The position numbers were made by a program, and so were the translations under genes. The notes beneath the pieces were generated by a model. It saw nothing but the letters and a program-made list of their open reading frames with translations. It did no database searches and was not told the origin of the DNA. This document shows, piece after piece, positions 13,692-28,600 of a stretch of 64,000 nt of DNA. This DNA comes from Sipunculus nudus (lineage: Eukaryota; Annelida; Sipuncula; Golfingiida; Sipunculidae): NCBI GenBank assembly GCA_026874595.1, contig CM049311.1, positions 8,903,676-8,967,675 of the forward strand. The letters run 5' to 3'. The first letter of the stretch is position 1, and the number at the start of each line of letters is the position of its first letter.

Positions 13692-16600
13692 TTATTCTTT
13701 AGGTAAAGCTTCAAATTTGCAGGCCATAACATATCTTGCTGAATCAGCATTTTTCTCACAGGTGTTCATTGAATGTTCGGGAGAAGATGACCCTGAGGCA
13801 GCCTTCATGGAGACCAAGTTTTATAAGCTGCTAGACCGTTATCAGAACACAATCCGTATTTACATCAGCCTACCAAAGCAGAGAGGTAAGCTGTCATCAA
13901 ACTCTGTAACAGCAGAGAACTGTGAGATGATTAAAAAGACAAAGCTCTGTCAAGGATGGAATGTCCTAAATTTAAAAGGAAGACTTCTCTCAGACTGTTC
14001 TTTAAAGCATGAAAATAGCCGTAACCAGACATGTAACCAAATAATGACATGTAGGTTAGAATCCTTTGATTCCTCTCCATGTTTAAGCTTCTTATGATAT
14101 TTTCTTGTTGGTTTTTAATTGAGCATTTTTGTGTAGCTGTTGAATGTTATGTATACTGATAGTTGTAACACCAGATTAGACTATGTTTGGGAGATTATGG
14201 TCATGTAATAGTATATTGTGCTGGCACCTTATAAAAACCTTGTGTGCAGGATAAATAATGGAATATTTCCTTTAAAGATTACATGTTCATGAGATATCAG
14301 TCTCCTGTCAAAATTAGAGTATTCAAAATTAGCAAGAACCTGACTTTTAGAATGGCATCAGAACTGAGTTTGCACCATTTAGAGTAAAATTCATACCAAA
14401 CATAAGATTTCTAAGGAAATACAATTGCAGAATTTTCTTGAAATTTAGTATGCCTGTCCTTTTTACAGTAGGACAGCATTCTACATTATACAAGACTTCA
14501 CTCTAAAATTTTTATTTAAACAAAATACTTTACATAAAATAATCATACAGTCTCAGTGGTGATTCCTTTAGAAAGAAATAAGTCAATTCAAATTTGATAT
14601 TACCATAAAACCTATTCTTTTATTTTAAATTATTATATGCTTTATAAAACTATAAATTATTGTTCATTTGGGATAGAAAATAACTGCGAATTGTAAACTG
14701 TGTGAAAACTTGGGGAAAAACATCACAGAAGGATCAAGAACCGACACTATCAGAGGACAGGTAGCCATGAATACCGGCTCAGAAGGCTTGTAAGCCTGAA
14801 CATGAGATGTGACAAGTCTTATGTGAGAATGCACTCTTAACAGCCTTTCATCCTATTGCATCAACACTGTGGTAAACAGGTGGTTATCTTTACATCAGGT
14901 TACACATGATGTGATGAATAACATAAAAGAATACATGTGAGTTTAAAAAGCGAAGTGTAAATCCATCTCTATGGTTACAGGTCAGTCGCTGTGTGGTGTT
15001 CAAGTTGGTTGTCATGCTTGTGGGGAACATGCTTGTATTCTGGTGGTCAGTATTTAAAAAAATATGCAAGGAGTTTACCAATATCCTGAATAAAAAGTGT
15101 CAGAAGGTACACAAATAACACTAACAATTGATGTGGTTTATTTTAAGTGACAATGTACCATGAGGCATTGATAAAAATTATGAAAATATTTGCATTCCAG
15201 TGTTGTTCAAGTTTGAGTCATGCTTATGGGGAACATGCTTGTATTCAGGTGGTCAGTATAAAGTGTAAGAAGGTACACAAATAACACTAACGATTGATGT
15301 GGTTTATTTTAAGTGACAGTGTACCAAGAGGCGTTGATAAAAAATATGAAAATATTTGCATTCTCATTACGCCTTATAGTGTTGCCCTCAATACAAGATG
15401 TTAGTTAAGGCACTCTGACGCTGGTCAGAGACTGTATTGTCAGGGGCCAAAATGGCCCTCATGAACAGGATTGCATCCTCTTGTGCTGCACTATAAATAA
15501 ATTTTCTAATGCAAATTATATGATTATATGAATCAGCACATTTCATTTAAATACTTGTTCTCAGGGGTAGATTACACTTAAGAGCAAGTTTAGCTTTACT
15601 CTTGAAGTATTTAGTCAGTACTAGAAAAGGGCCGATATTCATAGCAATCAGCCTGCATTTTTACACTGTCTTCACAGATTATCTCTGTCTAGACTGGATC
15701 ATTATGAGAAGACTATATGACCTTAAAAATCCTTGGTATGGTTATGGATTCTTTATGTTATTAATATTTAAAGGAATATAACTCCAAGCGTGAAAGGGTT
15801 TGGTGTATTATCCTTTTTGCTTGGTCTCTTGACTTTAAAGGTTCATATTTCAAGACCCAAGGAGCTTTAATGTGAAGGGATGAAAATTTCTTGTGGGATT
15901 CACAGATTTATTCTAAATATACCTCTTTTCAAAGTATTTAATCCTTATACCTGAGTATGAGTTCTTAAGATTTTAATTCATATCCATATGTCCATGAAAC
16001 ATGAAATTCATAAGATTTAAAAATATATAATATAAAAAAATTGTATTATGATATAAAATATATCTTAAATATCACATATTTTAATTAAATATATATCATT
16101 CATTTTCATATATCCATGGTCTGTTAGGAGTGAAAGATCCTCACTAGGGCTGCTGCCTGTAACAATTGATTCAACCAAGAGGGCTGATGGAAAAAAGCTC
16201 TTACTAGTATCAATTTAACTATTGATGGCCCCAAAAATAATTGCTAGAATTACTTTTGGCTCCTATGAGATTTGAAATAAATATTAATATAGTCTTCATA
16301 AAATATATACAATTATAAAAAAAAAGAATAATTCACCTTTATGATATTTTCTGTGAGTAAATTACTTTGTTGCTTCATTGGTGAATGTTCCTTGGACTGG
16401 TTTTCCTCTGGCGAATGTATCTAAAACAAACCAGACGAATCACGTAAATTTAGCTCAGCTGGCTGACTTGAGTTTATTAGTGTACCTTGGGTTTATTGTT
16501 CTTTGGTAAATATACCTGGGATAATTGCTCCCAAGCAAATATTCTGAACCTCACTCAGTCATCACTTTCTTGCCTTTTAGGAAACAAAAAATATTATATG

Positions 16601-19600
16601 AAGGATAGGCGTTTCTTTGACAGAAATGAATGTTTGACAACAGAGGTGTTATGTTTTACCTGACACAGCAGACAGCGTGGCTGTTCAACTGATTGCCTCC
16701 CGGGGGGCCTAACATGCAATCGTGTTAATATCTGTTCACTAGTCTTTAGCTCAGTGGATTATAAGTCATCTGAGCTATAGTCATGTTCCTTTGTCCATTA
16801 ACAGAGCACGTTTTGAAACTCCAAAATCCCTGGTCCTTCATGTTAATCTCATCAACATAAATATGTTAATCTCATCAGTGTTAATGTTAATTGGGTACCC
16901 CTGATGTTTGGTCTGCCAAGAGCACACACAGATAATAACAGGATAATGTATAAATACATTGTATGTGGTTATTAACCCCACATATGTCAGGGGTGCAACG
17001 GACAAAGAATCCCTTCATTTCAATGGCCAGTATATGGGGCAGAGTTCACCGTACCCCTCTGACCAATGGAATGAATGGGGTGACGTGCTTGATTCTACCC
17101 CAATGAGAGAGAGAGAACAAAAGCCTGCATATGATTTTGTGTGGGACAGATTACTTTTTTGCGACTCGGCACCTGAGACAGTTTCTGTGTATGGACATCT
17201 TTATCATATACTGGATAGGAGAAGAAAAAAAAATGGTTACCTTAGTTACCAAATTTGTGTGTTGTGGCTGTGTGCCACAAGGGACACAAACCTGTATTAG
17301 TGCATGGGAGAGTAACAGAACTGTATAGTGTATATTTCAATGGGCTACCAAGCACTTTCGACCGCCATGCAAATTGACAGGCACCTCAAAGAACATCTGA
17401 TTGTGCTGGTGATTCCTGCAATGTGATCGGTAAAATAATACACAGGAGGAATTGCACAGAGACAACACTGCCTGGTGGCCAAACCTAAAAGGCAACCATG
17501 GTGTCTCACAGCAGTTAGTGGAGTGAATAGTTGTGAAATGTAATCACTGCTTATGGAGTGTAAAACCTACATATGATGGGAGTATTATGGTATACCCACA
17601 GTCCATCCGTTAACTTTTAGTGTCTCTGCAATCACTTACCCGGGCTTTGACGGATTATCACGAAACTCACCAAAACTTCTTACCAACAGATTAACTAGCC
17701 CAAGTTTGATTATTGGCAACATCCATGCATAATTAATAAGGTCAGGGGTCCCTAGGCTACTTTGTGGTGTCGTGGAGATAACTTATGAAGACTATGAAGG
17801 TTTTTTATAAAACTCATCAGAAATGTTAATCAATTTATTAAATGCATATTTAATGAGGTCAGAGGCCACCGCACTTTGGAGGCACCTTGGTGACTTACCC
17901 GAAATCCTATGGATTTTCATGAAACTCATTTTAGATATTTACCAATGAGTTTCTCACCTGAATTACCTTCTCATCTCTAAATTCACGCATATTTAATGAG
18001 GTCAGAGGTGACCAGATACATGTTGGGCGTATTATGCATGTTTGTGGTACTCTTGTTTTCTCTCTCTCATAAACCATGCCTTAACAATTAAAAGTTACAC
18101 CTGGTAATAATATTGACCACAAAACTATTAATTATTCTATGATAGTCCCTGACCTGGGCAACCTCCAGGAACTGCACCTTCCTGTAATTAATGAGAGTTT
18201 TACTTTGGCAGAAAGTTTGGCCACTCAAAGCAGGGACCACTGTTATTATAAATTATAAATGTTAAGTTGAGCACCACAGACTTTTCGTCAATTAGTAACT
18301 TTTCATTTAGTCTGAGATGGTTAGGGGTGTTTTTAGCATAATTATTTGTTGATAAAATGTTGATTTTTATTTTACAGCAGCACACTTGGACAGTCCGCTC
18401 CTGAAAGAACTCCAGGAAGAGGCTGCCAAAGAACAAGAGATGGACGAAGGTATCGATGAACAAGATGGTGGCAAACATTCATTTCCATCGGCAACACCAG
18501 CATGTGACCTCCCGGGGTGTGGGCCCCTGAGGTCATCACACGTGAGCAGTGCCGATGTCCATAGCATGATCAGTGAAACAATTCACCGTCAGAACCTTAG
18601 TGAAACCCAGCGCAGCCTCAGTGATACCACCTTGGCCTCAGCCAGTGCCAAAGCAAGTGTGAAATACAGTGATGAAACGCCAAGAGATACGTCGTACGGT
18701 ATGAAAGGTGGGGGAAGTGGAGACACTGGTCCTGCTCAGTCCATAAGTGAAGGAACTGCAAGCGTGACTGAGGGACCCTGCAGCTCACCTGTTCAAGAGA
18801 CAGACCCGCAAGAACCAGGCAGCTATACAGGTCAAATAGAATCTGAAAAATCGGAGATGGGTGGAGAAAAATTTGGAACAGAAAGAGCAGAATCGGAGAC
18901 GACAGGTGCGCAATCAGAGGAGACAGAACAAAGTAGTCATAGTCCAGCTGACACTTCAGGTAACACAGAAACAGTCCCTGTGTCTCAAGGAAGTGAGGAA
19001 CAGACAGACACACCAAGCCATGCAGATCTAAACACATCAACAGCCCCTGACAGGGATGCTGCAGAAGCATCAGGCAGCCGCTGGCAGAAAAGAGAACCAG
19101 AGAATGAACAACAAGCCCCTGCTGAGGAAGAGTACCACTACTTCAGAGCGATCGAGAACAGCGATCCTGATACCAACGATCGAGGTGAGAATAATGATTA
19201 TGATACCAAAGTTTGAGGTAAAATTAGTGATCATGATACCAACAATTGAGATAAAAAAAAGTGATCATTTTGCTAATGATGGAGGTAAAATAGTGATCAT
19301 TATACAATCAATCGAGGTAAGAAATGTGATCCTGACACCAACAATTGAGGTAAGAATACTAATCCTGATACAAATGATCAAGGTGAGAATAATGGTCATG
19401 ATACCAGCAATCGAGGTTAGAATAATGATCATGATACCAAAATTTGAGGTAAAGATTAGTGATCCTGATACCAACAATGAAGGTAAGAATAGTGATCATG
19501 ATACCAACAATCAAATTGAGAATAGTGATCCTGATACCAACAATTGAGGAAAGATTAGTGATACTGATACCAACAATCATGGTAAGAATAGGGATCCTGA

Positions 19601-22600
19601 TTCCAACAATAATGGTAAGAATAGTGATCCTGATTCCAACAATCATGATAAGAATAGTGATCCTGATTCCAACAATCATGGAAAGAATAGTGATCCTGGT
19701 ACCAACAATCATGGTAAGAATAGGGATCCTGATTCCAACAATAATGGTAAGAATAGTGATCCTGGTACCAACAATCATGGTAAGAATAGGGATCCTGATA
19801 CCAACAATTGAGGAAAGATAAGTGATCCTGATTCCAACAATCATGATAAGAATAGTGATCCTGATTTCAACAATCATGGTAAGAATAGTGATCATGATTC
19901 CAACAATCAAGGTGAGAATAAGGATCCTGATACCAACAATTGAGGAAAGATTAGTGATCCTGATACCAACAATAAAGGTAAGAGTACCGTAGTGATCCTG
20001 ATACCAACAATCATGGTAAGAATAGGGATCCTGATTTCAACAATCATGATAAGAATAGTGATCCTGATTTCAACAATCATGGTAAGAATAGGGATCCTGA
20101 TTCCAACAATAATGGTAAGAATAGTGATCCTGATTCCAACAATCATGATAAGAATAGTGATCCTGATTTCAACAATCATGGTAAGAATAGGGATCCTGAT
20201 TCCAACAATCATGATAAGAATAGCGATCCTGATTTCAACAATCATGGTAAGAATAGTGATCCTGATACCAACAATCATGGTAAGAATAGTGATCCTGATA
20301 CCAACAGTCATGGAAATAATGATCCTGACACCAACAATTGAGGTAAGAATACTGATCCTGATACAAATTATCAAGGTGAGAATAATGGTCATGATACCAA
20401 AATTCGAGAAAAGATTAGTGATCCTGATACCAACAATCATGGTAAGAATAGTGATCATGATACCAACAATCGAGGTGAGAATAGTGATCATGATACCAAC
20501 AATCGAGGTGAGAATAGTGATCATGATACCAACAATCGAGGTGAGAATAGTGATCCTGATACCAACAATTGTGGAAAGATTAGTGATCCTGATACCAACA
20601 ATCATGGTAAGAAGAGGGATCCTGATTCCAACAATAATTGTAAGAATAGGGATCCTGATACCAACAATCATGATAAGAATAGTGATCCTGATTCCAACAA
20701 TCAAGATGAGAATAGTGATCATGAAACCAACAATCAAGTTTAGAAAAGGGATCCTGATACCAACAATCATGGTAAGAATAGTGATCCTGATTTCAACAAT
20801 CATGGTAAGAATAGTGATTCTGATACCAACAATCATGGTAAGAATATTGATCATGATACCAACAATCATGATAAGAATAGTGATCATGATACCAACAATC
20901 GAGGTGAGAATAGTGATCATGATACCAACAATCGAGGTGAGAATAGTGATCCTGATACCAACAATTGTGGAAAGATTAGTGATCCTGATACCAACAATCA
21001 TGGTAAGAAGAGGGATCCTGATTCCAACAATAATTGTAAGAATAGGGATCCTGATACCAACAATCATGATAAGAATAGTGATCCTGATTCCAACAATCAA
21101 GATGAGAATAGTGATCATGAAACCAACAATCAAGGTTAGAAAAGGGATCCTGATACCAACAATCATGGTAAGAATAGTGATCCTGATTTCAACAATCATG
21201 GTAAGAATAGTGATTCTGATACCAACAATCATAGTAAGAATAGTGATCCTGATTTCAACAATCATGGTAAGAATAGTGATTCTGATTCCAACAATCAAGA
21301 TGAGAATAGTGATCATGAAACCAACAATCAAGGTTAGAAAAGGGATCCTGATACCAACAATCATGGTAAGAATATTGATCATGATACCAACAATCATGAT
21401 AAGAATAGTGATCATGATACCAACAATCGAGGTGAGAATAGTGATCATGATACCAACAATCGAGGTGAGAATAGTGATCCTGATACCAACAATTGTGGAA
21501 AGATTAGTGATCCTGATTTCAACAATCATGGTAAGAATAGTGATTCTGATACCAACAATCATGGTAAGAATATTGATCCTGATTCCAACAATCATGGTAA
21601 GAATAGTGATCCTGATTTCAACAATCATGATAAGAATAGTGATCCTGATACCAACAATCATGGTAAGAATAGGGATCCTGTTTCCAACAATCAAGGTGAG
21701 AATAGGGATCCTGATACCAACAATCATGGTAAGAATAGTGATCCTGATTTCAACAATCATGGTAAGTATAGTGATCCTGATTCCAAAAATCATGGTAAGA
21801 ATATTGATCCTGATTCCAACAATCAAGGTAAGAATAGTGATCATGATACCAACAATCGAGGTGAGAATAGTGATCAATATACCAACAATTGAGGAAAGAT
21901 TAGTGATCCTGATACCAACAATAAAGGTAAGAGTACCGTAGTGATCCTGATACCAACAATCGTGGTCAGAATAGTGATCCTGATACCAACAATCAGGATA
22001 AGAATAGTGATCCTGATTTCAACAATCATGGTAAGAATAGGGATCCTGATTCCAACAATAATGGTAAGAATAGTGATCCTGATTCCAACAATCATGATAA
22101 GAATAGTGATCCTGATTTCAACAATCATGGTAAGAATAGGGATCCTGATTCCAACAATCATGATAAGAATAGTGATCCTGATTTCAACAATCATGGTAAG
22201 AATATTGATCCTGATTCCAACAATCAAGGAAAGAATAGTGATCATGATACCAACAATCGAGGTGAGAATAGGGATCCTGATTCCAACAATCATGATAAGA
22301 ATAGTGATCCTGATTTCAACAATCATGGTAAGAATAGGGATCCTGATTCCAACAATAATGGTAAGAATAGTGATCCTGATTCCAACAATCATGATAAGAA
22401 TAGTGATCCTGATTTCAACAATCATGGTAAGAATAGGGATCCTGATTCAAACAATCATGATAAGAATAGTGATCCTGATTTCAACAATCATGGTAAGAAT
22501 ATTGATCCTGATTCCAACAATCAAGGTAAGAATAGTGATCATGATACCAACAATCGAGGTGAGAATAGTGATCAATATACCAACAATTGAGGAAAGATTA

Positions 22601-25600
22601 GTGATCCTGATACCAACAATAAAGGTAAGAGTACCGTAGTGATCCTGATACCAACAATCGAGGTCAGAATAGTGATCCTGATACCAACAATCAGGATAAG
22701 AATAGTGATCCTGATTTCAACAATCATGGTAAGAATAGGGATCCTGATTCCAACAATAATGGTAAGAATAGTGATCCTGATTCCAACAATCATGATAAGA
22801 ATAGTGATCCTGATTTCAACAATCATGGTAAGAAAAGGGATCCTGATTCCAACAATCATGATAAGAATAGTGATCCTGATTTCAACAATCATGGTAAGAA
22901 TAGTGATCTTGATACCAACAATCATGGTAAGAATAGTGATCCTGATTTCAACAATCATGGTAAGTATAGTGATCCTGATTCCAAAAATCATGGTAAGAAT
23001 ATTGATCCTGATTCCAACAATCAAGGTAAGAATAGTGATCATGATACCAACAATCGAGGTGAGAATAGTGATCAATATACCAACAATTGAGGAAAGATTA
23101 GTGATCCTGATACCAACAATAAAGGTAAGAGTACTGTAGTGATCCTGATACCAACAATCGTGGTCAGAATAGTGATCCTGATACCAATAATCAGGATAAG
23201 AATAGTGATCCTGATTTCAACAATCATGGTAAGAATAGGGATCCTGATTCCAACAATAATGGTAAGAATAGTGATCCTGATTCCAACAATCATGATAAGA
23301 ATAGTGATCCTGATTTCAACAATCATGGTAAGAATAGGGATCCTGATTCCAACAATAATGGTAAGAATAGTGATCCTGATTTCAACAATCATGATAAGAA
23401 TAGTGATCCTGATTTCAACAATCATGATAAGAATAGTGATCCTGATTCCAACAATCATGGTCAGAATAGGGATCCTGATTCCAACAATAATGGTAAGAAT
23501 AGTGATCCTGATTCCAACAATCATGATAAGAAAAGTGATCCTGATTTCAACAATCATGGTAAGAATAGGGATCCTGATTCAAACAATAATGGTAAGAATA
23601 GTGATCCTGATTTCAACAATCATGGTAAGAATAGGGATCCTGATTCCAACAATAATGGTAAGAATAGTGATCCTGATTTCAACAATCATGATAAGAATAG
23701 TGATCCTGATTTCAACAATCATGATAAGAATAGTGATCCTGATTTCAACAATCATGATAAGAATAGTGATCCTGATTTCAACAATCATGATAAGAATAGT
23801 GATCCTGATTTCAACAATCATGGTAAGAATAGTGATCCTGAATTCAACAATCATGGTAAGAATAGTGATCCTGATTCCAACAATCATGATAAGAATAGTG
23901 ATCCTGATTCCAACAATCATGATTAGAATAGGGATCCTGATTTCAACAATCATGGTAAGAATAGGGATCCTGATTCCAACAATAATGGTAAGAATAGTGA
24001 TCCTGATTCCAACAATCATGATAAGAATAGTGATCCTGATTTCAACAATCATGGTAAGAATAGGGATCCTGATTCCAACAATAATGGTAAGAATAGTGAT
24101 CCTGATTCCAACAATCATGATAAGAATAGTGATCCTGATTCCAACAATCATGGTAAGAATAGGGATCCTGATTCCAACAATCATGATAAGAATAGTGATC
24201 CTGATTTCAACAATCATGGTAAGAATAGGGATCCTGATTCCAACAATAATGGTAAGAATAGTGATCCTGATTCCAACAATCATGATAAGAATAATGATCA
24301 TGATACCAACAATCATGGTAAGAATAGGGATCCTGATTCCAACAATCATGATAAGAATAGTGATCCTGATTTCAACAATCATGGTAAGAATATTGATCCT
24401 GATTCCAACAATCAAGGTAAGAATAGTGATCATGATACCAACAATCGAGGTGAGAATAGTGATCAATATACCAACAATTGAGGAAAGATTAGTGATCCTG
24501 ATACCAACAATAAAGGTAAGAGTACCGTAGTGATCCTGATACCAACAATCGTGGTCAGAATAGTGATCCTGATACCAACAATCAGGATAAGAATAGTGAT
24601 CCTGATACCAACAATCAGGATAAGAATAGTGATCCTGATTTCAACAATCATGGTAAGAATAGTGATCTTGATACCAACAATCATGGTAAGAATAGTGATC
24701 CTGATTTCAACAATCATGGTAAGTATAGTGATCCTGATTCCAAAAATCATGGTAAGAATATTGATCCTGATTCCAACAATCAAGGTAAGAATAGTGATCA
24801 TGATACCAACAATCGAGGTGAGAATAGTGATCAATATACCAACAATTGAGGAAAGATTAGTGATCCTGATACCAACAATAAAGGTAAGAGTACTGTAGTG
24901 ATCCTGATACCAACAATCGTGGTCAGAATAGTGATCCTGATACCAATAATCAGGATAAGAATAGTGATCCTGATTTCAACAATCATGGTAAGAATAGGGA
25001 TCCTGATTCCAACAATAATGGTAAGAATAGTGATCCTGATTCCAACAATCATGATAAGAATAGTGATCCTGATTTCAACAATCATGGTAAGAATAGGGAT
25101 CCTGATTCCAACAATAATGGTAAGAATAGTGATCCTGATTTCAACAATCATGATAAGAATAGTGATCCTGATTTCAACAATCATGATAAGAATAGTGATC
25201 CTGATTCCAACAATCATGGTCAGAATAGGGATCCTGATTCCAACAATAATGGTAAGAATAGTGATCCTGATTCCAACAATCATGATAAGAAAAGTGATCC
25301 TGATTTCAACAATCATGGTAAGAATAGGGATCCTGATTCAAACAATAATGGTAAGAATAGTGATCCTGATTTCAACAATCATGGTAAGAATAGGGATCCT
25401 GATTCCAACAATAATGGTAAGAATAGTGATCCTGATTTCAACAATCATGATAAGAATAGTGATCCTGATTTCAACAATCATGATAAGAATAGTGATCCTG
25501 ATTTCAACAATCATGATAAGAATAGTGATCCTGATTTCAACAATCATGATAAGAATAGTGATCCTGATTTCAACAATCATGGTAAGAATAGTGATCCTGA

Positions 25601-28600
25601 ATTCAACAATCATGGTAAGAATAGTGATCCTGATTCCAACAATCATGATAAGAATAGTGATCCTGATTCCAACAATCATGATAAGAATAGGGATCCTGAT
25701 TTCAACAATCATGGTAAGAATAGGGATCCTGATTCCAACAATAATGGTAAGAATAGTGATCCTGATTCCAACAATCATGATAAGAATAGTGATCCTGATT
25801 TCAACAATCATGGTAAGAATAGGGATCCTGATTCCAACAATAATGGTAAGAATAGTGATCCTGATTCCAACAATCATGATAAGAATAGTGATCCTGATTC
25901 CAACAATCATGGTAAGAATAGGGATCCTGATTCCAACAATCATGATAAGAATAGTGATCCTGATTTCAACAATCATGGTAAGAATAGGGATCCTGATTCC
26001 AACAATAATGGTAAGAATAGTGATCCTGATTCCAACAATCATGATAAGAATAATGATCATGATACCAACAATCATGGTAAGAATAGGGATCCTGATTCCA
26101 ACAATCATGATAAGAATAGTGATCCTGATTTCAACAATCATGGTAAGAATATTGATCCTGATTCCAACAATCAAGGTAAGAATAGTGATCATGATACCAA
26201 CAATCGAGGTGAGAATAGTGATCAATATACCAACAATTGAGGAAAGATTAGTGATCCTGATACCAACAATAAAGGTAAGAGTACCGTAGTGATCCTGATA
26301 CCAACAATCGTGGTCAGAATAGTGATCCTGATACCAACAATCAGGATAAGAATAGTGATCCTGATACCAACAATCAGGATAAGAATAGTGATCCTGATTT
26401 CAACAATCATGGTAAGAATAGGGATCCTGATTCCAACAATAATGGTAAGAATAGTGATCCTGATTCCAACAATCATGATAAGAATAGTGATCCTGATTTC
26501 AACAATCATGGTAAGAATAGTGATCCTGATTCCAACAATCATGATAAGAATAGTGATCCTGATTTCAACAATCATGGTAAGAATAGTGATCCTGATACCA
26601 ACAATTATGGTAAGAATAGTGATCCTGATACCAACAGTCATGGAAATAATGATCCTGACACCAACAATTGAGGTAAGAATACTGATCCTGATACAAATTA
26701 TCAAGGTGAGAATAATGGTCATGATACCAAAATTCGAGGAAAGATTAGTGATCCTGATACCAACAATCATGGTAAGAATAGTGATCATGATACCAACAAT
26801 CGAGGTGAGAATAGTGATCATGATACCAACAATCGAGGTGAGAATAGTGATCATGATACCAACAATCGAGGTGAGAATAGTGATCCTGATACCAACAATT
26901 GTGGAAAGATTAGTGATCCTGATACCAACAATCATGGTAAGAAGAGGGATCCTGATTCCAACAATAATTGTAAGAATAGGGATCCTGATACCAACAATCA
27001 TGATAAGAATAGTGATCCTGATTCCAACAATCAAGATGAGAATAGTGATCATGAAACCAACAATCAAGGTTAGAAAAGGGATCCTGATACCAACAATCAT
27101 GGTAAGAATAGTGATCCTGATTTCAACAATCATGATAAGAATAGTGATCCTGATTTCAACAATCATGGTAAGAATAGGGATCCTGATTCCAACAATAATG
27201 GTAAGAATAGTGATCCTGATTCCAACAATCATGATAAGAATAGTGATCCTGATTTCAACAATCATGGTAAGAATAGGGATCCTGATTCCAACAATCATGA
27301 TAAGAATAGCGATCCTGATTTCAACAATCATGGTAAGAATAGTGATCCTGATACCAACAATCATGGTAAGAATAGTGATCCTGATACCAACAGTCATGGA
27401 AATAATGATCCTGACACCAACAATTGAGGTAAGAATACTGATCCTGATACAAATTATCAAGGTGAGAATAATGGTCATGATACCAAAATTCGAGAAAAGA
27501 TTAGTGATCCTGATACCAACAATCATGGTAAGAATAGTGATCATGATACCAACAATCGAGGTGAGAATAGTGATCATGATACCAACAATCGAGGTGAGAA
27601 TAGTGATCATGATACCAACAATCGAGGTGAGAATAGTGATCCTGATACCAACAATTGTGGAAAGATTAGTGATCCTGATACCAACAATCATGGTAAGAAG
27701 AGGGATCCTGATTCCAACAATAATTGTAAGAATAGGGATCCTGATACCAACAATCATGATAAGAATAGTGATCCTGATTCCAACAATCAAGATGAGAATA
27801 GTGATCATGGAACCAACAATCAAGGTTAGAAAAGGGATCCTGATACCAACAATCATGGTAAGAATAGTGATCCTGATTTCAACAATCATGGTAAGAATAG
27901 TGATTCTGATACCAACAATCATGGTAAGAATATTGATCATGATACCAACAATCATGATAAGAATAGTGATCATGATACCAACAATCGAGGTGAGAATAGT
28001 GATCATGATACCAACAATCGAGGTGAGAATAGTGATCCTGATACCAACAATTGTGGAAAGATTAGTGATCCTGATACCAACAATCATGGTAAGAAGAGGG
28101 ATCCTGATTCCAACAATAATTGTAAGAATAGGGATCCTGATACCAACAATCATGATAAGAATAGTGATCCTGATTCCAACAATCAAGATGAGAATAGTGA
28201 TCATGAAACCAACAATCAAGGTTAGAAAAGGGATCCTGATACCAACAATCATGGTAAGAATAGTGATCCTGATTTCAACAATCATGGTAAGAATAGTGAT
28301 TCTGATACCAACAATCATGGTAAGAATATTGATCATGATACCAACAATCATGATAAGAATAGTGATCATGATACCAACAATCGAGGTGAGAATAGTGATC
28401 ATGATACCAACAATCGAGGTGAGAATAGTGATCCTGATACCAACAATTGTGGAAAGATTAGTGATCCTGATTTCAACAATCATGGTAAGAATAGTGATTC
28501 TGATACCAACAATCATGGTAAGAATATTGATCCTGATTCCAACAATCATGGTAAGAATAGTGATCCTGATTTCAACAATCATGATAAGAATAGTGATCCT

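Noticed and set aside
13717-14097. 126-codon open frame around exon B as a single-exon gene
   Set aside because: Only 13762-13885 matches USP47; both extensions are intron, with an AG acceptor and a GTAAG donor at the boundaries.
16959-17300. 113-codon open frame
   Set aside because: No recognisable domain, no splice partners, ordinary length for chance in 64 kb; overlaps another chance frame.
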